A stretch of DNA of 49,687 nt from Zygnema cylindricum (Eukaryota; Streptophyta; Zygnematophyceae; Zygnematales; Zygnemataceae). The notes beneath the pieces are model-generated. The model was not told the origin of the DNA, made no database searches, and saw only the letters and a program-made list of their open reading frames with translations. Shown here piece after piece: positions 34,340 through 45,557 of the stretch (position 1 is its first letter; every line of letters begins with the position of its first letter). Position numbers and translations under genes: made by a program. Where the stretch lies: positions 26,391-76,077 of the forward strand of contig JBBHKE010000342.1 in the NCBI GenBank assembly GCA_037447655.1, given 5' to 3'.

Positions 34340-35357
34340 TGTTGAAATTCATAGATTTCTATAGTATTTTCTAGGTTTAAATATGTTAGGAAAAAGAAAA
34401 AGGACAGACAGCCTGCCTCCATCTCTTTTCTCTAGCCCCCATACTTGTTGTAGTCACTGAAGGATATAGAAGGTGGTTGATCCATGGCTGCCTTAGTTCA
34501 ACAGACAGTTATTTTTAGAAGGTTACTAAAAATAGTCTTGACTGACCCAGGATTTGAACCCGGAACCTGCGGTTCGTCAAGTTGGCCGATAGCGGTCAGC
34601 TTTATCCTACTAGACTAGGACCAATGCTAAGTGCTATAGAATACGATATATATATATACATTTAGGAAGTAAGAAATTCATTTAACTAAAACTAGATACG
34701 GCGTGCATAGATATAGTTTTAGTATGATATCATTTCAGAATGAATACCTCGCATTTGGTTGACAACGAAACAAATATCTCGCAAGTAATTATAACGGTTA
34801 AGATTACGTCTCATTACGAATCCAACGGCGCACGTCATCGCCGAAATCCAGGAGAGGTCACCTTGGCGTTTTGTGACGTGGCATGACCTGGAGCCCCGTG
34901 GAGAGATGACATTGGGTCATAGGAATTCCGAGGAATGTACGGACAAATAAAAAGCAGACACGCGTCCACTTAATAGCCTTGTCGTACATAGGCCGTCCAA
35001 AAGGTACACCGGCAGTAGTACTTTTTGGTACAGTACAGTAATTTGATTGGTCCGTACTTCAGTAGATAGAAGTTATTAGAAGGAATCAGGACTTAGAAAA
35101 TTTTGGTAGGTAGTCACCTTTCCCTCTGAGAGTTTGTACAAATTGGCATTTTTAGTGCCTCATAACTTATCTGCTGGTTGGCCGTTTTCAGTGATTCTTT
35201 TTGCTACGGACTCAGAGGAGTCCAAGCTGCATAGGGGTGCCATCAAATTGTCAGTTTGCCTTCTTGGGCAGCAGTGGTCGTGGCTTAAAGTGGGTTAGTT
35301 AAATACTATGTAGAGGTTTCCTATATTCTGTAGTCCAATGGAGGACATAGAATTGCA
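34340..35357 (+). mobile_element. Solo LTR inside element A RT, target duplication CATGT
   Basis: 1018 bp, TGTTGAAATTCATAG.. to ..GACATAGAATTGCA. CATGT lies at 34335-34339 and 35358-35362. Opposite in orientation to element A but its termini and U3 are clearly related. Removing it with one CATGT makes the RT frame of element A continuous. Solo LTRs arise by recombination between the two LTRs of a full element (established). Confidence 0.9.
34542..34623 (-). other. tRNA-like module antisense within the solo LTR
   Basis: On the minus strand a T-arm-like CCGGGTTCAAATCCTGG (5-bp stem, 7-base loop) is preceded, about 50 bases upstream, by an A-box-like TAGTCTAGTAGGA. No credible anticodon arm, so not a functional tRNA call. 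Diverged forms occur in other LTRs of the family near 33275, 39600, 46510 and 26850. Confidence 0.5.
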
Positions 35358-36230
35358 CATGTTCGCTATTGCTTCCTTTTGAGTCAATCTTATAATCTTT
35401 CTTTCTCAGTCTCTTTCTACTTGAATTCCCAAAATATATTTTGCTTCCCCTATATCCTTCATTTAAAATCTCCCCTTAACATGGGTTTTCAGCTTATTAA
35501 TTTTTTCCATTGGTTTACTTAAAACAAGCAAATCATCAACATAAATTGCAATAAATATAATACCTTCCTCATCTTCAAAAACATAGATTAGCGCCTGTTT
35601 CAAACCGTAAAGGGATTTAATCAGCCGGCATACCTTACTCTCCTCTCCTTCCTCCACAAATCCTTCGGGTTATCGCATGAAGATCTCCTCTTCTAATTCT
35701 CCATGCAAAAAGGTTGTCTTGATGTCCATCTGGTGCACCTCCATGTCTTCCGCTGCTGCTATACTGAGAAGTATGCGGACGGAGGGAAATCTGACCACCG
35801 GGGCAAAGGTTTCCTCGTAGTCGATTCTTTCTTTCTGTGTAAATCTTTTTGCCACTAATCGGGCTTTATAACGCTCAATGGTGTTATTCGGGTTCAGTTT
35901 TAATTTGAAAACCCACTTATAACCGATTGGTTTTTGGTAAGGTGGACAGTCCACCAGCTCCCAAGTATCGGCTGCCGTAATTGAGGCCATCTCCTCATTG
36001 ATGGCTGTCTTACACCGGTTCCTTTCTGGACTAGTCATCGCCTCTCTATAAGTTTGAGGTTCATCTTGATGAGATAGTTTTGTTACCTTGTTATTAACAT
36101 GTTTTTCTTGTAATCTTTTGCTACTTCTCCTTCCCCCCTCAAAATCTGTGGCTGGAATTGATGGTTCTCGTGGGTTCTTTCGAACAATCTCGGCTTCTTC
36201 CCTTATCCGTTGTTTCCGAAGCAATTTCCA
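35358..36230 (-). pseudogene. Reverse transcriptase region of element A
   Basis: Has YKWVFKLKLNP, YKARLVAKRFTQKE, YEETFAPVVRFPS, MDIKTTFLHGELEEEIFM and catalytic YVDDLLVLSK. A stop interrupts after the GELEEE block (35667). About 45 codons are missing between KSLYGLKQA and the strand before YVDD, so the fingers/palm are incomplete. Confidence 0.88.
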
Positions 36231-36399
36231 TCACGTCTTCCGCTTCGCGTAGAGTTGTCAGTGGAGTTTTCGCAGCCGAGTCATTTTCGTTCTAATTTGT
36301 ACCTGCAAGAATGTCATCTTCTCTAAAACTTGGATAGTTAGGAAGCTCAAAGTCATCGGAATTTTCTGACTCAAATCTGATTTTTACTCACTTTGTATA

Positions 36400-37335
36400 C
36401 TTGAAGGGATCCATAGACTTTCCTTCATCCATAACTACTAGATTTTTTACTAAGATTATATCTTCCCTTTTTAGATTGTAAACTCTATATCCTTTAACAT
36501 CCTCATCATATCCTAATAAATACCCCAGTTTTTCTTTAGGATCTAGCTTCTAATTAGACCGATGTTTATCTAGACTGAATACTTGACTACCGAAACCCTT
36601 AAAGTGAGATATGTCTATTTTTCGGCCGGTCCATTTCTCATAAGGTGTTTGATCTTTTATAACTGAGGTAAGAACTCGATTTTTGAGGTAATTAGCGTTG
36701 TTCATTGCTTCTACCCAAAATCTTTTTCCTATCTTTTTATCCGACAACAAACTTCTAGCACTATCACTCAGTGTCCAATTTTATCTTTCAGCTACCCCAT
36801 TCTGTTCCGGGTTTTCTGGAACTCTCTTTTGCTGTTGGACTCCATCTTCTCTCACAAAATCCTCAAACTGGTTAGAAGTATACTCTCCACCATTGTCACT
36901 CCTTACTCTCTTGATTGGAGTTTCATGGAGTTTTCGCTCCATGCTTTATATTGTCTAAAACAATCTTGAGCTTCTGACTTGTTTTTCAAAAAATACACCC
37001 TAGAATACCGAGACTTATCATCAGTGATAGTCATCATAAATCTCTTCCCCCCCGGTGAGGGCACTTTGGCCGGTCCCCAAATATCTGTGTGTACTAGATC
37101 TAGAATTTTTTCTCCCCAATAGGTGGTTGTTTTGGGAAAGGGCAATCTGTGTGCTTTACCTTGAGCACATCCACTACAATCATTTAGATTCTCACTCTCA
37201 CTGAACTAAATTCCTTACACCACTTCCATCTTTTTCATCTCTCTTAGCTTATCTAGATTCACATGCTCAAGCGTGTTATGCCACATCATTATATCATGAA
37301 CACCAGCATAATAAACTTTCTTCTTTTCATTGTTT
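36400..37335 (-). pseudogene. Integrase region of element A
   Basis: CAQGKAHRLPFP and VHTDIWGPAKVPS (first catalytic Asp) are intact. A frameshift near 36905-36925 moves the RSDNGGE motif to another frame; the C-terminal NNANYLKNRVLT and TPYEKWTGRKI blocks follow at 36550-36750. Not functional. Confidence 0.85.
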
Positions 37336-37339
37336 AAAA

Positions 37340-37690
37340 TCAGCATAAACATCCCTTGGCTACCTTTTTCAGCGATGAAATAAACTTCCTCCTCAAAACT
37401 AGTACTAAGACACCTTTCCTAGTGTTATTATCAAAATTCTTATCATCTAATACAGACGTAGAGACGAGGTTTTTGTTCAGCTCCGGAATAAACAATACAT
37501 CGGAGAATGTAACTATGGATGTCTTTCCTTCTACCAATACTTTCAGATCTACCGATCCTACAAGGGTAGTAGTGACTATCCTCCCATCCCCGTACTCTAT
37601 CTCTACGGTGGGAATCTTTCTTATCTTAGTGAACATGTCTTTATCCTTACACATGTGCATGGAGGCACCTGAATCTACATTCTAGCTTGC
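37340..37690 (-). pseudogene. Protease region of element A
   Basis: Active-site VDSGASMHMC followed by VLFIPELNKNLVS. A single TAG (37682-37684 area) separates it from gag in the same frame, so expression would need readthrough or the stop is a mutation. Confidence 0.85.
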
Positions 37691-38809
37691 TTCACCTTTC
37701 AATCCACCGAAAGCACATTTCTGCTTTCGTGGAATTCCTACCTCGTTTGTCGCTTCCAACACCTCATACAATAGGAGCTTATCGTCCTCGTCTTCAGATT
37801 CCACCTCATGTACCTGTGTTATAATGGCCTTTTTCTTTCCTCTCGGGGTTCCACCGGTCTGCCCCTCCTTTAACCGAAGCTCGGTTAGCTTAGTGCACTC
37901 CGCCTTATAGTGCCCTGGTTTCTTACAAAAATGACATAAACCTTTGGGAGCCCTTGGTTTGAACTCGTCGGTCTGATTTTTCTGCTCCCTCCCCCCATAG
38001 TTTCCGACCGGTTTTCGTGAATCCTTGTTCCTCCAATCGGTCGCAGTTGCCAAGGCTTGGCCACTCTTTCCTCCCCTTCGGATCTCAATCGTATTCTCCC
38101 GAACGAGAATCATCCCTACCACTGAGTTCCATATCCACCTTGAGTCCGGCAAGTCCTGCACACGGTTGACTATGTTCTCGAACTCATCGGGTAGCTTCAT
38201 CAGTAGACAGTTAACCTTTTCTTTTTCACTAAAATCTTTTCCAACACTCTCCAGCTCCATGAAAAGTGTAGCAAGCTCATTGCAAAAATCCAACATCTTC
38301 CCCCCTTTGTATACATACTCCTTAACTTTCTGATTAGCCAACTGTTGTTGCTGAATCGTACCACTTCTGTACATCTCTATGAGAGCCATCCAAAGATCGG
38401 ATGCCCTTTCTACCTGCAAATGAGGACATGCAAGTCCTTGAGTAAGATGGCGGAGGATGAAGTGCCTTGCCGCCATATTGTTGAAGTCCTAGGCATCAGT
38501 ATCATTCTCCTCGTTCCTCGGAATAGGTGACATGAATGCCGAACCAGTTGCTATTGGTGTGGTCATCTCCTTCTCGTTTCCTTTGTTCACCACCTCTCCT
38601 TCCTTTGTCTCCTCCGTTGATGATGGATCTACATCTCTAGTGAATCTGCCTCCTGTTAACCCTGGAGGTATCCCAAGACTAGATGGGCGCCTCAGCTGTC
38701 GACTCATTATTCCCCAAAACCATTTCTCACATAGAGCTCTTGTCATCATACTTTCCCAGTATATGAAGTCGGCTCCATTAAATATGGGCACCCTAGATGG
38801 TGGGCCCAT
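37682..38809 (-). pseudogene. gag of element A
   Basis: The N-terminal VPIFNGADFIYWESMM and LCEKWFWGIM match copia gag. The middle is LANQKVKEYVYKGG and FMELESVGKDFSEKEKV; there is one CCHC knuckle, CHFCKKPGHYKAEC. An in-frame TAG at 38489-38491 splits it, and the same stop is present in the duplicated copy, so it predates the insertion. The likely ATG at 38809 overlaps the primer binding site. Confidence 0.88.
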
Positions 38810-38814
38810 AACCA

Positions 38815-39837
38815 ACAACTCTGTAACCTCCATAGAACCTCAGAGTAAGCAGCTCACACAAAGCCTCTAGGATAACCTTGACCCCTTTGTCTTTCAGCAC
38901 GAATAACCGCCACCCAGGCAAACAAAAACTCTGACCACCTTCACCCCTATGAAGGTAAGACTCCCTTGAGTCTATAGAAAAAAGATTCTCTGAATTTGTT
39001 TCCCTGAGCAGTAAGTTATGGAGGGTCAAAGTTTGACCTTTTTTTCATAAGCTCTGTGAGAGAGAGGGTCTTATCCACCAAGACTCTATCTACTGACGTA
39101 CGGCACCAATCATATTGTTGTACCGTACATAAAAGAACAGCTGCCGGTGTACTTTATGTACGAACATTGTACGACATGAAAAAATGTCGACACGTGTCTT
39201 TTCTGGATTCGTTTCCGTAATCCCTGGAGATGCCGAAATCCAATGTCGTGGTGCCACGTGTCATCCGATGTGGCGGCGACCATAAACCGCCGAAATCTTC
39301 TTCCGCGATCTCGACATTCTTTCTGGCCGTTCGATTGAATGCGGATTTCAATCGTAGCCGTCATAAATAGTTGTGATGTATTTGTTTCGCTATCGAAACA
39401 AATGCGCGGTACTTATTTATTCTTCGTACTCGTAATCCGTACTTTAATAACTCAATCTATGTACCCCGTATATAGTTTGTTGTTAAATGAATTAGTCTAC
39501 ATGTTAACGTTTAAATACGTAATACACTCTATATCACTTACCACTAATCCTAGACTAAATGGATTAGGTTACCGGCTACCGGCGACATTTCCCATCCGTA
39601 GGTACCACGATCAAATTCTCTAGGCGACAACTACCTTTTAGTAAATTAACTACTTTACTACCCTGTAAATCTCTGGATAGCATAGGCAGCCATGACACTA
39701 GCTTCCTCTCCAACTTCTCAGTGACTGCAACAAGTGTGAGAGTTGGAGAGAGAAGTTAGAGTCAAACTGCCTCGGCTTCTCTTTCTGCACTTTTATTTTA
39801 GACCTAGAAAATACTAAAAGAGCCATCAATTTCTACA
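38815..39837 (-). repeat. 5' LTR of element A
   Basis: 1023 bp, TGTAGAAATTGATGGC at 39837 to GAGTTGT near 38815, followed by TGGTTATGGGCCC. Nearly identical to 32489-33511. Confidence 0.9.
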
Positions 39838-39842
39838 AGTGT

Positions 39843-40290
39843 AGGTAGAGGTTTTGAAAGTAGTGGAATCCATAATGTAAATACCTTGGATTCCCTGGAT
39901 CTAAATTTGTTTCGAGGAAGAGGGGGTATCAGAGGAAATTTTAGAGGAAGAGGTAGAGGAAGAAGTCAAAATTTTGGATTTAGTAGGAATCAATTTGATA
40001 ATTCTAACGCGATTTGTTTCAAATGTGATAAGATTGGGCATTTTGCAGCCGAGTGCCCGGATAAGGAGAAAAGATGCAATATTTGCCATAAGTGGGGACA
40101 TGTGAGCTCTCACTGTTTCCAACGAGAAGGCAAAAATTATTCTTACGAGAAGGCAAAAATTATTCTTTTTATGACAATCGAAGAAATAGACGAGGACGTG
40201 GCAGAGGATGCAGACGCGGTCGTGGCCAATTAAAAGGATCCGGTTATCAAGGAAACTACACGGAATTTGAAAAAGACATTGAGGAGCGAT
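39843..40290 (+). pseudogene. gag C-terminus with two zinc knuckles, element B
   Basis: RGRG-rich stretch, then CFKCDKIGHFAAEC and CNICHKWGHVSSHC. A 22-bp tandem duplication (AGAAGGCAAAAATTATTCTT, from 40125 and 40147) shifts the frame just after the second knuckle. Confidence 0.88.
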
Positions 40291-40298
40291 AATACAAT

Positions 40299-40622
40299 TT
40301 GACTATTTTATTGGACGAGAAAACCGGAGCAATTTTGAATTTGGCTTCTAGTAATCATTGTGTGAGAGATTGGATTATTGATACCTGCGCAACACATCGT
40401 GTGTGTACGGATTTAAGTGTATTTTCGGATACAAGGAAGCTTATAGTTCCAAAGAATGTCACGGTTGCGAGTGGACATGTGATTCCGGTGGACACGGTTG
40501 GAACGGTCCGAATTGATTTACCGGTGAGAGATAAATTTGGAAATGTTAGATTGCATAAAGCTAAGTTTAATGATACTTTGTTTATTCCTCATGGAGTGGT
40601 GAATTTGGTTAGTGTTCCTTAA
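40299..40622 (+). pseudogene. Protease region of element B
   Basis: WIIDTCATHRVC stands where D(S/T)GA(T/S) is expected, so the Gly after the catalytic Asp-Thr is Cys. LFIPHGVVNLVSV follows, then a TAA. Confidence 0.8.
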
Positions 40623-40772
40623 ATTCAAAAGGCTAGAGGTAGTGTCATTTCTTTGGAGGATTTTATAATTATGATTAAAAGCAAGGAAGGAATTCAAATT
40701 GGGGAACGATTTGTGTCGGATAATTTGGTTAGTAAGTTAATTTGAAAACGGTCGGTTAAAGAGGAACCTTCT

Positions 40773-41650
40773 ATGCTTTCCGTGGAGATGGAGAAAGGCG
40801 ATCTTAGCCTTTGGCATCATCGGTTATGCCACACTTCGGAGGAAAATATTAAAACGATGATTAAGCATTTTTCGGTGAGAGGTTTGGAATTGGCGACCGG
40901 AGAAAAGGTGAATGGGTGTAATGGTTGTAGCAAGGGGAAGCAAATGAGGAAACCGCATCCTATCAAAAATGTAAAATTTCGAGCGAGTCAACCTTTCAAA
41001 CTTGTACATGTGGATCTATGTGGACCTATTAAGCCGAGGAGTCTTGGGGGAAATAGATATATTTTTGTGATTGTTGATGATTTTTCCCGAAAGAGTTGGG
41101 TGTACCTTTTGAAAAGGAAGTCGGAGGCTTTGGATTATTTTAAGAAGTTTGTTGTGATGGTTAAAAGGAAAATGGACAGAAAATTGAAAGCCCTCAGGTC
41201 GGATAATGGTGGAGAATTTATCGCATTTAAGGAATTTTGTGAGGAGCGGGGAATCAAGCAACAATTTACCGCCGCTTATTCACCCGAATCTAATGGAGTG
41301 GCCGAAAGGAAAAAACAGGACGTTGCAAGAAATGGTGCGTGCGATGCTTTATAGCACGAAGCACAATGCCTCGCTTTGGGGAGAAGCCATAGTCATGGCA
41401 AACTATGTCTGTAATCGAAGATTGACTTCGATATCTGGCGAGAAGACGCCTCAAGAACTTAGGAGTGGACGCGTTCCGTCCGTACGACATTTAAGAATTT
41501 GGGGTTGCCGGGCAACCCTATATATTGACCAAAACAAAGGGACCGGCAAGTTTAGTTCACGAAGTTGGGGTGTATTTTTTGTCGGATATAGTGCGAATTC
41601 GAATAAGTACCGAATCTTCAATCTTGTGACGCGAAACATAGTGGAGTAAC
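40773..41650 (+). pseudogene. Integrase of element B
   Basis: Zinc-binding HHRLCHTSEEN.. CNGCSKGKQ, then a D,D,E core: VHVDLCGPIKP, LRSDNGGEF and ESNGVAERK. All three acidic residues are kept. A one-base slip in the A-run near 41308-41316 shifts the frame after AERK. The next frame carries the conserved RTLQEMVRAML, WGEAIVMANYVCNR and FVGYSANSNKYRIF. Confidence 0.88.
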
Positions 41651-42927
41651 GGAATGTTGACTTCCACGAGAATTTAAAGGTGGCCATGGAATATTCGAAC
41701 GTCAAGGAGCGAAGTTTGGATTTTGAAGAAGAAAGCAGTTTGGAGGAGTTCAAAGTGGCGGATTCGTCGGATGAGGAAGACGATCATTTTGAGACTCCAA
41801 AACGAAAATCAAAATTTGGTAAAGTTTCAAATTTCGACAATTCTGATTTGGAATCCAATTTGAGTGATAATAAGTCTGAGAGTTCAAAATTATCTTTGAA
41901 AAGTCAAATTAGTGGAAAGAGTCTGCCATCAATTTTTGAGAAAAGTGAAAAGAATGTAATGGAAGAAGAAGTGGTTGTTAGGAGGAGTAATTGAGAGAAT
42001 AAGGGAAAGGCACGTGAGCGATTAAGACTTCAAATGAAAGCTAGTTATAAATCTCATAATTTTATTTCAGAGGCTAAGTTAAATGAATTCCATTTATAGC
42101 AATTACTGCAACAGAGTGTAAGTGGTGACCCGAAATCTTATACGGAAGCTAGAAATTCGGGTGATTGGGAGTCTAAGTGGAAAGATGCATTTAACAAGGA
42201 ATATAAGTTTATTGTTGAGAATGAGACTTTTGAGGAAGTTGAATTGTCTGGGGGAAAGAAGGCCATGGATTCTAAGTGGGTATTTAAGACTAAAACTGGT
42301 GCTTCTGGTGAATTGATTAAGTATAAAGCAATATTAGTTTGTAAGGGATTTCAACAAAAAGAGGGAGTGGATTATACGGAGACCTATGCTCTCGTGGTCA
42401 AGTTTGATTCTTTGAGGATGATCATCGCATTGGCGGCAACAGGAAAGAAGCACATCCATCAAATGGACGTGGAGACCGCCTTCCTCAATGGAGATCTCGA
42501 GGAGGAGGTTTATATCAAGATTTCGGAATGAGTACCATCTAAACCTGGTTTAGTGTGGAGACTAAAGAAATCCTTGTATTGGTTGAAGCAAGCACCCAGG
42601 ACATGGTATTTACGCTTACATAAGGTTTTGATTTATTTTGGATTTGTGAGAACAATTTCAGATTCTAGTGTATATGGGTAAAGAAATGGAGTGGATCAAA
42701 TTATTTTTAGTGTTTATGTGGATGATTTCATTATGGTGTGAGATTGTTTAGAGAAAATTAAGGAATTGAAGTCTTATTTGAAGAAGCATTTTAAGGTGAC
42801 AGATTTAGGTGAAGCAAAATATATATTGGGCATTGAGGTGATTAGGAGTAAATCCGGATGTATTAAATTGAGTCAAGAACAATATTGTAAGGAAGTTCTT
42901 ACTCGGTTTTCTATGTTAGGCTCTAAG
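41651..42927 (+). pseudogene. Linker and reverse transcriptase of element B, 5' part
   Basis: Acidic linker 41680-41994, then RT with SKWVFKTKTGASGEL, GVDYTETYA, HQMDVETAFLNGDLEEEVY, VYVDDFIMV and DLGEAKYILGIEV. Stops at about 41992, 42098, 42529, 42679 and 42739; the usual LYGLKQAP is LYWLKQAP. Cut at 42927 by the LTR-like insertion. Confidence 0.88.
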
Positions 42928-44194
42928 TGTTGTTTTGAAAACGTAGTTTCGTGCGTACGCCACGTTTTGTGCGCACGCGACGTTTCGTGCGTATGTTATT
43001 ACCGAAAGTAATGTGGTTATACAAATGGAGTTCGAATGGATTTGTGGATTGGGGGAGTAAATGTATGAGTAAAATTGAAGGGACGTGATGGAGTAAATGA
43101 GTGGCGCGGAATGCGTTAAGAAATGGACGGCGGATTGCGACGCGATCCGACGTAAAATATTTGAAGAGACTAAAATGGTACGTCGCACGTAAGAAACATA
43201 ATGCGACAAGTGGCATTTATGGAAAAGGACGCGACGGTACAAAGAATCTTATTTTACAAGAGTACTTAAAATTGGTAGGCGTAATTTATGGCGAAGTACG
43301 TAATTGCAGTACGGACAAATTTGGATGGTTTGACGTCGTTTCGTCAAGTGGAATTTGGGATCACGTGGCGCGACATCGAGGGTGCCGAACAAGAGCGACG
43401 GACGGCGCACAAAGGCCGCCGGTATTTTTCAAGTAGTGGTGACGCGAAATCGCGTCAATCATACAATATCTATTTTTGGACGGCTCGGATTGTTTTACGA
43501 GATTCGTAGAGTCTTTTTGACTTACACGCAATGACTCAGCATACGATTTTGTTGTCGGTGTAAATATTTGGAAAACATTGTTTTGTCTTTTTGTGAATTA
43601 GTTATTAGTGTACTTTTACTCATTTTGACATACCTTGAAGTATTCGGGTATACTAACATTAATTGAGGTAGCTGGTAGATAGCGTACGGCTGGTATGCCT
43701 CCGTACGTTCAGTAGTGAGCTCTAGTTTACATTTGTAGGACTTAGTCATTTTAAGACATAGGGAACTTTCTGTACCAAAAACTGTTTATGGTTATTTTTG
43801 GTAATTTTGTCTGAGTATTGCACTCAGATCTGTTGGCAAAATTATGTGAAATTTTGCATGTATGTTCTTCCTTCTATTGTATACCTTGCTACAGATTTGC
43901 AGACCTATTGTGTGTCTGGTCTGTGTGTAAATATATTGTGAAGTTGTCAGTTTTATCAGAGTTCTGGCAGACTGTTTTTCTGCAACTTTGACTAGATGAT
44001 GTGATCACTCTTTTTATTATTTTTGTCTGAAACTTTGTGAGGTCATTTAATAGCCTAAAAACTATCTCTCTTTAGAGTTTCAGCTTGGTTTATTATTTCT
44101 GTAGAATTCTGTGTTGATTCAAAGTAGGCTGTTTTTGGGTAGTCTGTGGTGCTTCCGAGGGTAAATCCATGGCTGAAAATGGCTATGGACAACA
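42928..44194. mobile_element. LTR-like insertion (probable solo LTR), target duplication CTAAG
   Basis: 1267 bp from TGTTGTTTTGAAAACG to ..GGACAACA, with matching TGTTG/CAACA ends. CTAAG lies at 42923-42927 and 44195-44199. Removing it with one CTAAG makes the B polyprotein frame continuous into RNase H. No internal genes; the short frames at 43101-43509 are unremarkable. Family differs from the other solo LTRs; orientation not determined. Confidence 0.82.
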
Positions 44195-44925
44195 CTAAGC
44201 CCCTTAGCACACCTCTAGACCTAAAATTACACCTTAGCAAATTTAATGATGATGAAATTGTTAATGTCCCTTATAGTGAGGCAATTGGATCCCTAATGTA
44301 TTTGAATGTAGGGACAAGACCGGATATTTTTGCAGCTGTTTCAATTGTAAGCAGGTACAGTCAAGCTCCAAATAAGCAAGATTGGGAATCGGTCAAGCGG
44401 ATTTTCAGGTATTTGGCCGGAACATTCGACATTGGATTGGTTTACCGAAGTGGAGACGATTTGGATTGCTTCGGATATTGCGATGTTAATTGGAGAGGTG
44501 ATTTCAACACGGGAAAGTCCACCTCCGGCTATGCTTTCGTATTAAGTGGAGCAGCAATTTCATGGAGCTCCAGATTACAGCCTACGGTGGCTTTAAGTTC
44601 AACCGAAGCGGAGTACATGGCGGCTTGTCATGCGGCGAAGGCTTCAATTTGGATTAATGACATGTTGAGTGAGTTGGGAATTTTTGTGAAGTGCATGAGG
44701 ATTTATTCAGACAGTATGAGTAGTATTGCTTTAGTGAAGAATCCGGTGTTTCATAAAATGACAAAACATATTAGAATTCAGTGGCACTTTGTGAGAGATT
44801 TCGGGAAGGATAAAGAGTTAGAATTTATATTTGTTCATACTTTAGAGGAGGCAGCTGATATGTTAACTAAAGCTGCAATGCATGATGTCTTTGTTAGAGG
44901 GAGACCTAAATTAGGGTTAATTTGA
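44195..44925 (+). pseudogene. RNase H region of element B
   Basis: VPYSEAIGSLMYL, TRPDIFAAVSIVSRY, RIFRYLAGTFD, GYCDVNWRGDFNTGKSTSGY, SLSSTEAEYMA-like ALSSTEAEYMAACHA, IYSDSMSSIALVKNP and HIRIQWHFVRD are all present. Open to the final stop at 44923-44925. The best-preserved domain of element B. Confidence 0.9.
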
Positions 44926-44956
44926 GTTTGTTCAGTAGTTAGTTCAAATCCTCACA

Positions 44957-44969
44957 TTGAAAGGGGGAA
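44957..44969 (+). promoter_or_regulatory. Polypurine tract of element B
   Basis: TTGAAAGGGGGAA immediately before the 3' LTR. Confidence 0.88.
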
Positions 44970-45554
44970 TGTTAAGATTGCAATGTGGAATTTTGACAAT
45001 GTTGGTTCGTTTTTAGGTGGGTCAGTTTTGTGGCGCGTCACGTCGCGCATTATTATTCGTTTTATTAGAACTTTGCAGTTTCGTTTGATTAAGTGTGAAC
45101 GGTTTGGTCTATTTAATTTGTGTATGAGACTTCTAGTATTTTCGGTTCGTGCGTAGTACGTCTAGCAGTTTCGTTTCGTGTAGATTAAGTCGTACTTTAA
45201 GTATTGTATTTTTAGATGTTTCGTTTTGAGAATTTTCAGTTTGCATCGTACTCTATTTTGCGTCCAACTACATGTGACGCTTTTAGAATTAGATTTATGG
45301 ATGTAATCTAGCGACTAAGTTAAAATGTCAGCCAGTGAGGGAACAACTAACGAACAATTAAAGAGAAATTATTGTAGAGTTAATGTATGAGAATTAATGT
45401 GAATTTCCTCTCTTGAATTATGTAATACCTCTATCTATGTTCTTGAGAATTTAATATATGTGAGTAGGTTGACAAATGATTTAAGTTAAATTCGCTTTCG
45501 CATTGTGTAATTTGTCAATTTTCTGCGCATTCTGATTGAATCACGATCCTTTCA
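44970..45554 (+). repeat. 3' LTR of copia element B
   Basis: TGTTAAGATTGCAATGTGG to ..ATCCTTTCA, 585 bp. Its terminal CA is shared with the CACGT target duplication of the next insertion. Confidence 0.92.
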
Positions 45555-45557
45555 CGT

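Larger units (their letters stand above)
31521..39837 (-). mobile_element. Ty1/copia element A: composite with two full LTRs plus a third partial LTR
   Basis: Minus-strand order: LTR 39837-38815, internal region 38814-33512, LTR 33511-32489, a second gag 5' segment 32488-31726, and an LTR 3' fragment 31725-31521. AGTGT flanks the whole (31516-31520 and 39838-39842). Terminal bases are TG and CA at the outermost ends. The two full LTRs are both 1023 bp and nearly identical, and the two gag segments align at a constant offset of 6326 bases. This indicates a recent insertion. Internal genes carry stops and a deletion, so it was probably mobilised in trans. Confidence 0.9.
30747..45554 (+). mobile_element. 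Ty1/copia LTR retrotransposon (element B), nested host of later insertions
   Basis: LTRs 30747-31334 and 44970-45554 enclose gag, protease, integrase, RT and RNase H in copia order (integrase before RT). Interrupted in gag by element A (31521-39837) and in RT/RNase H by an LTR-like insertion (42928-44194); without these it would be about 5.2 kb. The N-terminal part of gag is missing. Several stops and one integrase frameshift make it non-autonomous. Flanks GGTAT and CGTAA (the latter read past the solo LTR at 45558) match at only three of five bases. Confidence 0.92.

Noticed and set aside
34350-35350. CATAG pair as the target duplication of the solo LTR in element A
   Set aside because: Using CATAG leaves ends that are not TG..CA. 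CATGT a few bases outwards gives proper LTR termini and a continuous RT frame, so CATAG belongs to the LTR ends.
42911-44187. CTATG pair as the target duplication of the LTR-like insertion in element B
   Set aside because: It also leaves non-TG..CA ends. CTAAG at 42923 and 44195 gives TGTTG..CAACA ends and rejoins the frame.
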